A DNA stretch of 64,000 bases from Varroa destructor. Its lineage: Eukaryota; Arthropoda; Arachnida; Mesostigmata; Varroidae. The notes below the pieces were generated by a model, which did no database searches, was not told where the DNA came from, and saw nothing but the letters and a program-made list of their open reading frames with translations. Shown here piece after piece: positions 21,801-36,706 of this stretch. Made by a program: the position numbers and the translations under genes. The first letter of the stretch is position 1, and each line of letters opens with the position of its first letter. The stretch lies in contig NW_019211457.1 in assembly GCF_002443255.2 (NCBI RefSeq), forward strand, positions 34,664,105 to 34,728,104, read 5' to 3'.

Positions 21801-23602
21801 ATGTCAAGTGAAAATGATTTCTACGTTCGATATTATGTCGGCCACAAAGGAAAATTTGGACACGAATTTCTGGAATTTGAGTTCCGTCCCGATGGTTAGT
21901 TTTCTCCACGTAAGAAAAAATATCCAAATAAGACAGCGTTTAATTAGACTTGCCGAAAACAAACTGGAAAATGCCCTAGGATCTTTTTCGAAAACACGGA
22001 AAAATAATTGTTTTTCTCAGAGTTCACAGTACCAGCTATTCTGACCCCTTGCTATTCAACAATATTAAAACCTTTCTTGGAATCGCATATTAGCATGACA
22101 TATCGTACATTACAAAGCTTTGCGAACACTTAGAATCAATGATTAGAATATGGTTTTCCAGTGTACCCTATTGTGCTATTATACATTCTTCTTGATCTGT
22201 AAAAATGACAATTTACCTAAAATGTCAATTCAAAGCTCTTACGTTCTGCTAATTTCGCTTTTTCATTGCGTTGCTAAAAGTAATTACGCGGCGTAAAAAA
22301 TCCTTGTAATGCAGTAGATCTCATATATTTATAACTATTTACTATGTTGTACAGTAAATGGCAGTGCCCAGCCGGGCATATTTATACCTTTAACTGAACC
22401 TGTTATTTAGATTTCTACCCCCCATACAGTTAACTAATAAGCAAACGTAATGGCTTAGACATATTTCCAAAACTTGACTTTGAAATTACTTTGGAAGACT
22501 ACTTCAGCTAAGTTTTTTTAAATGAAGAAAAACTAAGCAAGAGGCTTTTAAGCTTAGTGCGCGCACATTTAATATGTACATTTTTATTTGCTTGTTTCTT
22601 CTGCAGGCAAACTCCGTTACGCCAACAATTCTAATTACAAGAATGATACAATGATCCGTAAAGAGGTATACGTAAGTTCTGCAATCATGCAAGAACTTCG
22701 AAGAATCATTGATGATTCCGAAATCATGCAGGTAATGCTTTAATACATCTAGCTATGGAAAAATCAATCGATTTTCTTTTCTTGCATCCCAAAAATTTAT
22801 CATATTTTTTCAGCTCTACTTGGGTTTGTTGAAGACATATGTATAATACTGGTCCATGGATCTCTAGCAGATGTAATGTAGTCCGTACCAGGCCAATCTT
22901 TCTTTAATTGCTTGTAATGCTGTTGTTATTTTATTGGCTCGTGATTTATATCTTGGTTTTGTTGGTTTTTGTGATCCTTTTTGCTGTTACTGTCGTCATT
23001 TTAGGAGGATGACAATGATTGGCCTGTTCCTGACCGTGTTGGCCGGCAAGAGTTGGAAATTGTGCTAGGGCGCGAGCACGTCTCATTTACTACGTCGAAA
23101 ATCGGAAGTTTGGCCGATGTCACTAACAGCAAGTAAGCTTTATATATATATTCCATATATATATATATATAATTCCCATACTAATATGGTGTACTATGCA
23201 AAGTTTCCGATCGAAAAACACACCGTTCCTGGCTGACGTGGTTGTATATGATAAGTGAACGGATAGGACTAGCATATAAAGTTAAAACAATTAACAAACC
23301 ATTTCTATTTAAGTTTTTCACTAGACGCGGCGTAAGTGACTTTTAGTTTACAGCACGTGTTTTTCATAGCCGCTTATTAACAATAGTCCTTCTAGAATAG
23401 GCCACGGATATTTTCTTAGTTGCGAAACGGTAAAATCAGTTTATTCCGATTGAGCGGATACAGCTGAATTATACGTATGTTGCTCGGTCTGTTTCTTTCC
23501 AGCGACGTAGAGGGTCTTCGATGCTTCTACTATCTCGTTCAGGACCTGAAGTGCTTAGTATTTTCGTTGATTGGTCTCCACTTTAAGATCAAGCCTATCT
23601 AA
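21801..23602 (+). CDS. mago: Mago nashi, exon junction complex core subunit
   Basis: Four exons (21801-21894, 22607-22731, 23005-23132, 23503-23602) give 148 residues; the human protein has 146. The near-invariant start [20 protein letters not shown] is directly readable, and the end HFKIKPI plus stop is the family end. Other blocks are [34 protein letters not shown] and [20 protein letters not shown]. Mago pairs with Y14 (RBM8A) and locks eIF4A3 on spliced mRNA. It is also required for oskar mRNA localisation in flies. The only small departure is the two-residue longer N-terminus (MSSEND). All introns have GT..AG borders. A possible polyadenylation signal AATAAA lies at 23,877-23,882. Confidence 0.98.
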
Positions 23603-26600
23603 GCGATCACGGTTGTTCCACAAATAACATATTCAACAATAAGATATTGATTTCGGGACGCAATACTGCTGCCTGTCTACAACGATATAATGCCAATGTG
23701 TACTCAATTTCTCTCGTGCACAATCGAAAATCGTCATTTGACTTGGAATAGAGAGTCGAAGAGATGCCGATTAGCAGGACCAACCGACCTGTACACAAAA
23801 AATGTCTATTATGTACGTACATCTTAAATATTCACTCTAATTATGAAAATGCCGGTCAGGTAAAGGCCGTAGAAAGAATAAATGCAAAGAAAAGTAGTAT
23901 ATCCCTGTTTTTCATGTTTTTTTTTTTAAATATATTATTTATTTTACACAAACTTTGCTTCTAACTTGCGCTTAAACGGGCCTCTTCTTCCTGCATTAAT
24001 TAATGCATGTGTCACTTTCTACTTATCAGCTAGCTGAAGCTATCATCTGTGCACTTCGCATACGCTATTTTGCAGGCATACTTTGTATGCTCTTCTTAGA
24101 GGAATCCACAACCTTAGCAGTGATTTTTATCACGATTGGTAAGTTGTTTAAGAATAGATAGTCTCAGAAAGCACTTTGACTAGTAGTCCTCATTGCATGA
24201 CTAAGTAAGTTTCGACTACCGAAGTAATGCTAGCACGATTTCGATTTCTAGACGCGGGAAATCCGGGTTTGGTAAGTTTGCGTATCTTGCGGTAAGTAGC
24301 ATCGCTAGCTTCCAGTGACATTTGCGCATCACATATTTTTAAAACGCGCCGTTAAAAAAATATCAATGACCGTCAAAATTATGAGCCCATCTAACTAACA
24401 CAAGCCGAAAGGAACGCGTGATTAATAGCCTGCAGCGATGATGGCATTACAGAAATTCGTACAGACATTAATTAATATTACCGAAAAAACATTATTAACG
24501 AAATACTAATATTATTAACGAAAAAATTAAAAACATTTTCGGTTCATTACGGTTGTTGATTAACGTTTTACATATCTTTAATAACATTACTCAGTCAGTT
24601 TGACACTTGTATTTATTGTTTGAATATAGGCAGTATCGGAACCAGTACCAACGTAGAATCAGGCACATGACAAGGTGTAAATTTAATGAGTAGTATTGCA
24701 GGTATTAGCTAAAAAACGGTGGTCAATTTCAAGCACTACCGTGACAAATACTCAGAGGCCGAAGCCTTAGCATGCGGACATAATGGAAGTTTGAACCCCC
24801 CCCCCCCCCTGCCCCTAAAATGAGGTTCGCACTATTTTGTTGTAAATACTATATGACGTCAGACAAATAAGAATGAATCAACTAGACAAGAAGAATGAAC
24901 AATAACGATAACAACATCAATCTACAGTGAATATGTTGTCTTTACTACTATTATTGATAACCTTTCACGAAATTGTAATGCACTTTTATAAGAAATTACT
25001 CTTTTCTTTACAATTAACAGCGCCATTTTGTCACGAAACTAGAGCATTAGTCGAGCCTGGTGACAGGGGCTATATTTGTGAAGATCGAAGGCGCTCATTT
25101 GCCATAGCCGTTGTGGAATAAGACAACGGTAGTGTTAAGCAATAGATTTGATAAAAAAAAATTGTCCGTATCGAACGCATCAAGAGCTATCATGCATTTA
25201 TGCAACTCGAAGCTGGAAAAACGTTCAATGAACAAGTTCGGCACAATCGTTCGATGCCAAGGAAAGAAAACGGTTTTTCATTTCGTCTTCGCTGTAGCTG
25301 CAGTTTTTTAATTACAGTTGTCAGTAATTGGTGCACACTGATCATATTGCTAGAGTAATTGCAAGATAGCACCTGCAAACAAAAGAAGAAATAAAATGAG
25401 CGCATTTTGCTGATACTTCTTTTTTTATTTTGCGTTTCCCACAAGGTAGCAAGATTCAATGTAGAGTCGACTATTGCTTCAACAAGGAATTAGTATTTAT
25501 GTGCATTAATTGTATATAAAGTCTGTATGCGGTTAGAGAAATGCGAGTCCTCCTTATACAGAAGTTCAAGAAATAACCGTTAAAAATTTTCATGACTTAA
25601 GCGAAGCTAGCACGACTTACTTTGACACTATAGACAAGCTTCGTCCTCTGAGCATAGAAGTTCAAATAAAATGTGATAGAACTGCTTTATTATTCCCTAA
25701 ATGCATCTATCCATTGAGGTCTTACATGGGATTTAGTCGACGCATTGCAGTTCAGTTAATCTCTTTGTCCACCATTGAAATTCCACTTGATTTTCTGTTG
25801 AATTAAAGGGTAGGTTGGAAATGTTTAATTCTTTTTATGTCTTTTAAAATAATTTAAAAGCTTTAATACCTAAATACTCATTTCGTAACTGAAAGATATA
25901 TTTTTCAAGCATTATACTGTGTTCGTTTGGTTCCTTAGTAGTATTGGTAACCGTCGTCTAATGGTCGATTTGAATCGATGCTGGATCTCTAAATTTTTTT
26001 TAAATATCAGTGTACACTTGTGTCTACAACCATATTTCCAATATCGCTTGTATAATAACGGTTTTTCTTTTCATTCTATGTATTTTTTATATGGACATTC
26101 TTGATATTTAATTTAGTAATATTTACTCTTTGGCATAAGCCGAATTGACGTGATTAAATTGTTTTGGTGTGGACAACTCAGCTTCAGGCTTTATTTGTAG
26201 TAATACACATAATGGGGCTTGGCGTACCAGAGTGATAAGCGGCCACGTTAGAACTGCCGTAACTTCTAGGACCACTTGTGGTTTAGAATCTCTTTGTAAA
26301 GTACTGTTTTGGTTTAATATATTATAAATAGCCTTTAAACTTTTTCTAACCAATTGTGACACGGCGTCATTTATCCTGACTATTTTTGTTAATGCATTTT
26401 TTTGCTCTATTAGTAACACTGTGTATTTATAACAGGTTTTACCACTAAGCTAGTTTCAAACGTGTGAATTAGTCTATTTGGTGATCAGAGTTCTCAACAA
26501 ATTAAAAACCTCCTCTTAAGACAATGTCCTTTTCACAGTGACACCTTGCTGGTTGTGTTGCACGAGTCTTACAACTGCTTGTGAAACAGGCTTAAGTAAT

Positions 26601-29004
26601 ATATAGTTATGTAGGATGAGCCTTATAATTTATAGGACGTGCCTCCATCGTAGTACCGAATCCTTCCTCAAGACATGAGTAGCCGTATGTGAATTCACAC
26701 AGATGGCTGTAATTGTCAAAGAAAATTTTTCTTAGATTTACATAGCATTAAGCCTTTCAGGATTGTGGACACTTTCACAGCCTAACTTATCGGGGTACTG
26801 ATTTATTGGATAGTTTTGTTATGTGGACCCTGGACAAAGTCCATTGCGTGACTACGAATGAGCGTCATGCGTGTTGCTCAAGCGTGACGAATGTACTATT
26901 GATTCCATGGAGTTGCTACCCAATTGATGTCGGCATTAAGTCAAGTCTTTTCATCATAAAAAGAGCTTCAGTATTGTATTGAGAGAATTAACACCTAATC
27001 GGTGCATTTATCAACCTATTATTGGGTCGACATAGTGTTTCAACAGTAACAAACTTTTTACCACTATAAAAAGCTCTTCAAACAAATAAACAAAGCAATA
27101 ATAGGTCTACTTTTCGATATTCCATATTAAAAATTATTACCCACACAATGTATTTTGAAAATGAAAATAGCGTGCCATAAATATGATTAGACATTTATTA
27201 CAATGTGCAACAAAAGCAAAATTGTGTGACACCTTCCGAGCTCCCGTCCATTCCATTCTTCAACGCGCGGTTACCTTTGGGCGACGATGATCTCGTCGTT
27301 GTCGAATCACTTTATGTGTGTTTATGTCAATATAAATTATATAATCTCTGTCTCTTTCAAAACTAGCCAAACACGCCTGGGTGCCTCTAACGTAGATACA
27401 CATATACGTAAAAACGCACACACGGTTTCTACTACTTCCTCAGCTAACTGAGTTAATGAATATCATTATAATTAAAATAATGCTACCAGCCTTACATATA
27501 TATATATACGGAGGGACAAAAATAGACTAACACTCGAAATCTACTTCTGCTCGCCCCCGCATGATACATATAATCATATATTATGATTTCTAAAACAGCT
27601 ATCATAGTAGATTACTCGAAAAAATCTTGTTGGTGATAAAACTTGGCTTTCTTGTCTTTGGTGCTGTTATATTATCGTTATATTACTATGTTCCTCATAT
27701 AGACCTACGCTATTCCACGGAGAGATATAATCCTATATAGTTCTTTACAACACACAGCCTGTGCATCAGATTTAGGTTCGCTTATTGCTGACGAGGTTGT
27801 CACAAGATCATTTTGATTCCTAAATAGAGCGACCGTCCCCTGCATAATGTATATCAGTCTATACCCAGTGTTTCGTAGGTTGTCTTGACCACTAGTCTTA
27901 CATCGACAGAACGAAATCGGCTTATAGATAGAAAAACGATACTTGTATATCACGTTGTCTCTTTTCATTTTTTTGTTATCGGTGAAGAACAGCAGAGGAC
28001 CAAACGTAGAACAGTGTTCGCTTATCATATATGTATATTTATATGCCTGCAGGTAGATCAGCTGTTCTAGACAACCCTTATTTAATTTCCTATTAAGCTT
28101 AGAGATCGCCATTAACGTTGATTGCTTCAACTGATATGATTCAAAAAATTGACATTGACGCCAGCGTATCGCTATTTTCCGCTGTGTGACCAAAGTTACG
28201 ATCAACTATTCCCGCTTAGGTTTTTGCTATGAACAAATTATCAATCAGCACTAAAAAGAGAAAAGATTCAGAGACACCGCTGTATACATGTATAGTGGTA
28301 TTGGAGGGATTCTGTGCTGACACAATTACACGTAACACAAAGGACACGTACATCTTTCGTTGCTGGGAGGTATCGCAGAGCATTTGTGAAGAGGGAGGTA
28401 CAATTGTTGAAGGTTAGTGATTAGTAGCGCCTATATGAATGGTTACATTCACTTACACTAACAAGTAATTCGAGGTTTTTGGGAGTTGGCTAGTGCCAGT
28501 ATAGTAAGTAAGAGAGTTTCATTGCGGCCAATGGCATGAGCTTGATGACTAGCCATGTACCGACAACACCAACGCTCTGGTAATATATTATATACACAAT
28601 GGATATCTAGATATGCAACAGATAAAAAAAAATAAATTGTTAAAACTTAATTCATTTGCGACCCACCACCGTTGTAAATTAAACCTGTGAGAAATTAGAA
28701 GCTCTTCAAGGCGCTTTAGTGGTGGCTGCAAGGTTTATTTTCGCCAAATACCATTACTATTAACCATTATAATGCAGCACCAGGCTAATAGGCATACATT
28801 AACTAAACGGTTGAATCAACTTAATGTACAAGACTATAATACTGATATTCAAAGGTAAAAAATATACTGGTCTAATAGATGATATGTCCCATTTCGATAA
28901 CATTTTTCCCCATGATACAATTAGGTTTGCAAACTGTAATGAAAACATATTCAAAAATCTCTCAAGCTGTTAAATTTTGGTTGTGGCTGCCGCAGACTGT
29001 GCCA
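23603..29004. other. Intergenic region mago / ACP1
   Basis: A gene-poor AT-rich stretch. It contains a run of 14 C at 24,796-24,809. Open frames at 24927-25121, 25190-25459, 26123-26419 (minus) and 27705-28205 (minus, 166 codons, TTG start) show no domains I can name. A possible polyadenylation signal for the minus-strand ACP1 gene (AATAAA as reverse complement) lies at 28,734-28,739. Confidence 0.5.
24796..24809. repeat. Poly-C homopolymer (C14)
   Basis: Fourteen consecutive C, followed by tgcccc. Unusual in this AT-rich region, and also a place where sequencing length errors are likely. Confidence 0.95.
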
Positions 29005-32000
29005 TCACTTGTGCTGCTCAATAAAGGCCGAGCAGGCTCGTTTGCACTGCTCGAACACCTCCTCGAAGCCAGCTGATCCGCTGTCATAGTAGGGATCGCG
29101 AATAATCTTGTGACCCTTTGGGTCGTAACTGCCGAGCAGTTCTACCGACGCACGATACTTGCCCGACGGAGCCATCTCTGAAACAACATCATCATAATAT
29201 TGAGCATATTAATGAATTTCGTTTATCTACAGCATCTATTCTATTGTTAAATGCATACATGACAATAAAAGATCTCCTTACGCATGCTAACCCGTTTTGT
29301 TGGGGTTCGTTGCTAAGGCACCCCTACCTGCCACCCCGAAATACGACTAACCGATTAAGACTGCATATAAGCATAAATAAGTTATATTTTAATATAATAT
29401 TACTTAAGTCTCCTAGACTGTACTTTATCGTTAAATTATAGTGTGCACTCAATTCAAGGGCCTAAGGTACTAAGATATCTTCAACACCATTTTTAAGTAT
29501 ATAATTTTCTAAAACTTAATAAGTCTAGTTTTGAGATAATAGAGGGTGCTTTCAACTAGAAAAAGAGGTTGCTATGTACAACTAAGTTGAAACAGACTTA
29601 TAGAATAATAAAAAATCTATTTTATTAAAAATGATTTACCACATCTACTATGTGATAATTCAGGGCACCCATAGTATTTGGTGACGCTATGTATAATCAA
29701 CGTTTTCACGAAGTTTCTAACGGCAGAGGTACTGAGCTCAGTTTAGCTCGAAATCGGTACTAGCGTGCCCAAACTAATGGCTGTTGAGTGACGGACGCGC
29801 CTTACACTAACATAAAAATATTGTCGCTGTAATAAAGACATAGATAGCCAGATATGAGACGAACTACATCAAGTTATACATTTTCTGATTTGTATTATGT
29901 TTTTTTTTTGTTATTTGACGCCAGACAAACAGATCGGTAGAGATATTCTGCTTGGTACCAATATGAACAGAACGGTTGCGGCAGTTCCTACCAGATGTAT
30001 ATTGCTCAACTCTGCACCGACATGTGCAGGGTTGTAACATTACTCATCCTCACAGATTAGAGGTTAACAGCTGATATTAGTCATCTCTTCATATTGGTCC
30101 TTGTGAAAATGATACCTGCGGTCCTAGAGGACGAAATGCTCTGACTGACACAAACAACTTCAACGATTGAATCGAATGTTCATATTAATAGAGGGAAATG
30201 CTTGAGAGGAATCTGGGGTGTCATTTTAATAATGCCGAGAACAAAATAATATGCTGAATATAGTACTGGATTAGATCTAGGAGATCGCAGTTGGTATTTC
30301 AAAATGAGTTCTTTGAGATAACATACGTTCTCATAAAGTTTCTATACATGGAAGTGCGTATCAGTCTTGTGGAAAGTCTGCACACAAGCATGACTGTCGT
30401 TGCTTTCATGATCGATGTTATTGAAACCGGGTTTATATCTGAAGGGTTGATATGTTTATGCGAATCATGTATGTACCATTATCTAAAAACCGGCTTGCGT
30501 GCTGGCTTAGCTTGATGTGAAAGCTTTTTAGTAACTTATCTTTGATTTTTAGGAGAATAAAGGTTACCGCATAATGCAGATTACACTTCACTACTAAGGT
30601 GTTTGATAGGTATTGTGGAATCCTCACCGACTAAATCCTAGACCATGTATGTTTGAATCTTGCTTTAGAACTGATTCAAACGTTATTTCGAACTAAACCT
30701 TGCAGGGACGGCTACTAGGATCGTGAATTTATTTGTTGTGTCCCAGCCCATTTTCCTCTAGGGCGCCCTAGTCAGCTGGCTGCGGTAGCCTTGTGGTCTT
30801 ACCCTATTCTGCTTCAACGTACTCGGCTATGTAGCGGTGTCCCGTGTATTCTTGCCCAGTTGCCTATTAAGTGCCATCATCTCAGGTTCTGTTCGGCTGT
30901 CTGGCTAGTCAGTGTATCTACGGTGGCATATCTGAATCGAGGTAACTCAACAGTGAAAAATTATCTAAAACCGTGATCGCAATAGCTAAAGCAGCGTAAT
31001 GGGACCATACAGCACACTAATGTTCCGACCCGAACGATTCAAGGAGTTTATTCAAGCAGGGCCATGAAGGAACTGCAAAAGGAAATAGGACAACAGGCAT
31101 CATCGCGGTAACAACGATAATGGCCGTAATCCAACTGGGTAGGCGGACAACAGTAACGATGTTCAGCTTAAACCAAGCAGGTTTGAAATCAGCCTAGATT
31201 AGATTAGAAAAGGTAGCGTGGAGTAATAATGCGCATCTACGAATTGTGTGGACCATGTGCGAGTAACGGAGATTATGATTTTGGATTTTTATAGGCAGAA
31301 GTAAGCAAATATGGCACATTGTGCTGTTCAGATCAGATGGCGCGAGCTACTCTACCCTAATATTAGATTCGTATAGTAGTAGTAATAATAATAATAAAAG
31401 TGCGTTTTTGTACCTGTTTGATATGTTCCTGAAAATTTTGAGATGTCAACTTACGTGCGCAAAAAAATAACACAAAAGATTTTTATGTTGCGAAACATGT
31501 TGTACTTTATTATGTTTGTTTGTGCGTAAATCATAAATGAGCTTAGTTTCTTTATGCGAAAGTAAAACGTGCGTTGATGCCTTTTTCACAACGACGTGTT
31601 ATTTTGACAATTAATATTGACAGTGGGCTCTTGCAGGCTATATTTAGGTTGATATGTTATCAGCAGATATCCCAGCTAGACGGCAGATTAGAAATTACCA
31701 TTGAGTCCTGCGAAAATTATAGCTGAATCTAGCTGACCTGCCGAATACTAATGGCCAGGCGCATGGCACGTGTGCTTAATATATATATAGACGCAGCATT
31801 CAGTTTCAACAAAAAGGATAGCGTTTCCTAGTAATAATACAGTCGATGAGAAATACAAGCAGTGCGGTCTTGCTGAAGGATACATACAGGTTTTAATGGC
31901 ACCAATAGGAGACAACACACCACTTTGGGCTGCGTGGATGAGCCACATATAAATAACGTTTACGTTTCGAGCACAGATACGCGAACGATAGAAGTAGTAG

Positions 32001-35000
32001 TCACGGTATAACGTATTCTAATTTACATTTGTTACAATTAGTTATAATGACTAGAGGGTCAAAAGGGTAGGACAAATTCAAAGAGGATTCAATATAAAAG
32101 ATGTAAGATACGTTTTAGTAATGTGCGATCGGAGTAATTGCAAAACGAAAAAGTCCCAAAAATATAAATGTTCCGAAGAAATTCGTTCTACGTTCTAGAG
32201 GTTATATTTTTTTGTAAACTTGCCGAACTTATCTCAAGTAATTAGTAGTTCTGAAATATGTGCAATCCATTTTCATAGGTTTTCGATTTCTGATAGTAGT
32301 CACTATAGAATTTAGATATGCCAAAAAAGTGAGTGAACTTGTTAATAGCTTATGGAAGATTTCTTTACAATATTATTTATGCTCCAGAAAGTCCGTGTAA
32401 TTACTGTTCAGTACATATATATACATAAATGTAAAAAAAACTTTCCACTAATGTTCAGTAGTAGGTTCTTTGGGTAGAGAAACTGCTGTGTACTCGATAA
32501 GAAAAGGCAGGAAGTCTATATCCTTATATGCGCGTGAAGAACATATCTAAATGGTTTCTGAATTACCTGTGATCTACGAAAATCTGAATATCTATAGTGA
32601 AAGTGTTCCTTGACGGTAATTCAATGTCACTGTTATATATATAAGCTTCTGAGTTAAAGAGGACAAAACTACCTTTATCAGGTCCTGCCAACGAAGCAAC
32701 ATTGTGGACGAAAATTGCGCGTATAACTTTATTAGTATAAGGAAAATATAAACATTGGCTCACAATATCAACACTACCACTTTCCTATTAAATAAATAAA
32801 AAAATAAACTGTTATTCCACCACACTGGGTTCATATCTGACAGCATTAGGGATTAAATATAGCTTGCCCCAACTTTGCCCGTTTCATCACTTCCAGTGTT
32901 ATAAATAATATAGTCATATTAAATTAACAGCCTATCTATGCCTCATATTCGTACCCCACTTCGCGGTGTCAAGTTAAATCCAGTTGCAGCACTTATCCTC
33001 GCCCCGCTGTGTGCTAACATCGCGTCTGAGTAAAAAAAAAACTTCCAACTAGCGGCGTATGATGCTCGAAGCTGTTGACAGTATCGTGATGCTGGTATGA
33101 TCAACAACGTCAATAACACTTGCCCGTTCGCTAACTTTGTCATTTTACGGCTTAACATGAAGATGGTATGTACTTTGGTAGGGATGTTGTTGTTTCTAGC
33201 TAGAAACATTGACTCGAACCCGGTCGGGTCGCTCTGCATATTCGGGATTTTGCCTGCTCTCTCCGCCGCGTTATAAAGTAGCAGTATAACACATGGTTAT
33301 TATGGTCATGGTGGCTGTAGCCGTGGCGACGACAACCAAAACTACTATTTTCGATAAATACGCAATATCGTCTCAGTGCAGTGTGAAACCTCGCGTTTGG
33401 ACCAGATACGACTCCCAAAATAGGCGACGCAGGGCTAAAAAATGACAACCCCGCGTGCACGACGCGTCTAACATCCGTCGCCACCCTCAGTTATGCGACG
33501 TTGTTGTCGTTGTTGCTTGGAATTGTTTTTCATCGCCCCGACGCGGTTATCGTTGTAAGAGAGTTTTCTTACAAAGCAGGTTGATAACCCTGATGTGGTT
33601 TTACCGCGCGGCTGCGCGCCCTACAGCTCATTCTGGTGTCACAACGCTTCTGTTGGCGTTACTATCGACACACCACTGCTGACGCTACGACCAGTATAGA
33701 CAGGGTATAAAATAATTAAAAAGTGCAAAAAGAGAGGATGACCAACAGCGGCGGCAAACGCGGACAGACAGACAACAACTAGCAAATAGATAGACAGAGA
33801 GAAAGACAGCTAGTCCACAAACGTAACTAGGAGTTGTGTCACACCGTTCTGACGCGATGATAATAAATCAATCGATTTATTATCATAAGAGCCTTGCGGT
33901 CGACTAATTGTCGAAATTCAAATTCAGTGTAAATAATCCAATATTGCCTAAAGCTGTACGTATAACCTGGTTTAGTGAGCGGCACGGATGCTCGACCTCA
34001 TTGATCTGGACTAATCAACCTGGCCTAGCTTTTACTACACATTTGTAAAAGAAGTTAGTCATTCCCCTGTACCAAAGCGTGTTAAATACGTTGAGAAAGT
34101 TATCCATTGAACAGCGTGCATAACATGGGCTTCATGCAAACTGCCCAGCCCAAACACATACTCACGCATTCGTTCAGTCATCATTTTGCATAGCGAAAAT
34201 GGGCAATAAAATGAGAATGTTTTATCAAAAAGCAGCACGATGATTAATCTAACCCGTGTTCATGTGTTTGCGCAGAGCAGATTTCATGGGGCCAGCGTTG
34301 CGCACGTGAGAGACGTCTATTCAACACGTGACGTAGCTGGAATACTTTTTCTCTTCATTCATAAGACATTTGCCTGGCTTGGACATTGCTTGGCCTTACT
34401 GAAGAGGTTAATCAATTGCGAATTGTTCATTTGTGGAAAAAAACTCAACTACTAGTTTATCAACCCAAACATTTGTTGTGCTTACTAGACACAAATAGAC
34501 AGAGCCCTCACGTCTATAAGCTTAGAATACGATTGCACCATTCTGAAGTCGCATTGGGTCAGCCACGCTTCGCTCTTTAGATGTCCTGTATTCGAAGTTA
34601 GATAAAAACTTTTTTTATAGACGAGAGCAAAAACTTAGCTTCGAGCCTTGAATATATACCGGCGATCTACCATACCTTTTCTATTCACCGATCGTTTCTT
34701 CTCATCAATTTATCTGTTTGACTCACTTAATAGCGGTGGCGAGAGAACATCGAATGAATCACTGAACACAGAATAACACGTAGTTTTCATCTTTTCTTTG
34801 ACTCAGAACTGTAACGCCGTTGCGAACTGACAGTGGCTTGATAAGGACTTATCATGGTGGCAATAACAGCGAAATAAAAAACAACGAAAATTGAAACAAT
34901 TTTACTATGACGGCACGATGCTATAGCACGGACACAGTACCGATTCGTTGAGCATTTAGGTGGTCAAAATGCTACTTTTTGGTAACAAATGAAATATGAG

Positions 35001-36664
35001 TTCCATTGATATTGAGTGGTGTTTGCTATATTCAGACATTGATGGCTAGTTTGAGGAACTGCACAAAAGGGCATACAAAACATTAAGACACGCAGACAAC
35101 TCAACCACCATCACTTAGCGGTAGTCTGTAGTATCAGTGATTTCGTATTTATTATTACCATTATCATCATCATTTAAAAATACTACCTAGCCATATATAG
35201 AAGCTCTGCAAAAGTCCGTGGCTGACCGACATTTCGAATATCTTTTTGATAGACATAACATGCTGTTGCTACAAATCCACAAAGGAGATTGATACAAGTT
35301 GAGCAAAATTGAATACACCTATGTTTATACCCTAGCTTGAGCCATCTCTCAAGTTCTCTAGCCTCTGCAGCGACAACGACCTTAGTCGCAAATAGATTCC
35401 TCCCAAATGATAGAACTGTTTAGCCCTATGTAGGTTCTGTATTGTCAGCCATGGGAACCGAAATTTCCGTCACTGGTACAAGTTCCTCGCTTACATAACC
35501 ACAATTAACCCATCATAATATTATTCACTAGCGATTTACTATGCTAGTTATAATTAAAATATTATAGTGGTCAACTTAGCATCCATCGAATCCTAGAAGC
35601 CGTCTTCGGGGTAAACTGATTCAAAATTAAACTACGACCTTACCAACACTAGCACTTATAAGGCTAGTCACGTGAACCTATTCGAAGTCAAGACATGGAT
35701 TCATGGAAGGTTTCAGCTATAGTAGCAGGTTGATATGAGTTGTCGTATCCATTTGTTGCTAGGGTTATGCCTAATAATCGTTTAGATCGTGTCATGCTGC
35801 TGCGATCGTCGCGTGGCTGAAGGTCGAGACAAGCCAATTTTTACAATTTAGACAACTACCTACCACTACTATAGCTACCTCTAGTTGGATGCTACTTCCA
35901 TAACCAGCATAATCATATAATATACTAATGCATTATCCATAATGTAGCTACTTCTTAAGACGACAGGACCTTTTAGAAAGAACGTCCAATCGGCGCTTGG
36001 AAGGCCACATGGAAGGTATCCGATTAACGAATCAAACAGAAGCTAAACACACGCACGATATCTGCTATAAAACTGTTAAGCGTAGTAGCTATAGAACCTT
36101 CCTAACTTGAGAGAAAAAATAACATTTAGCTATCGAGGAGTGTATAGGGTAGTTTTATTATTAAGATATGATCTTTCATTAACTGTTGGTGTTGCAGACT
36201 ATTGCTATAGTCAGCGACTACTGAAGAACTTGCCGAGAGTACGCGAACGATAATTGATAAATTATCTGGATCTATTTCAAGATGGCTTAACTGTATTTAT
36301 ATTTTTACGACACGTATAAAAGCAAGTCGTTACCAAAAGGTCAAGTGGCTATACAAGCTCGAAATGGCTGCTCGAATCAAGCTTGCCTCTTATTTAGTGT
36401 TATTAGTGTACGCGCGAGTTTGTGCGAATCCCATCCTAGCAATCTAATCTTGCTTGAGAAATGCGCCGAATCTAAGCAGAAAGCACTGCTACAGACCAGA
36501 AGATATCAGTATCCCAAGATTAAGAAAAATACTTTTAGGCCACGAATAATCTCGAGAGTAATCACTACTTTAACACGACAAGCAAGATAACATCAGTTGG
36601 TGACGTATACCGTAAATTATGTTTGTAAACATTTATACGAACAATTTACGCACATCAACCCTAC

Positions 36665-36706
<42 letters not shown>

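Noticed and set aside
24927..25121. Open frame with a hydrophobic N-terminus like a signal peptide
   Set aside because: Only 64 codons, in repeat-rich intergenic DNA, with no domain and no partner exon.
27705..28205. 166-codon minus-strand open frame
   Set aside because: It starts at TTG, is AT-rich, has no motif, signal peptide or splice context, and resembles no family I know. Its length alone is weak evidence in a 64-kb window.
33200..33700. Overlapping open frames on both strands in a CG-richer patch
   Set aside because: High CG reduces stop codons in all frames, and none shows a domain or family resemblance.
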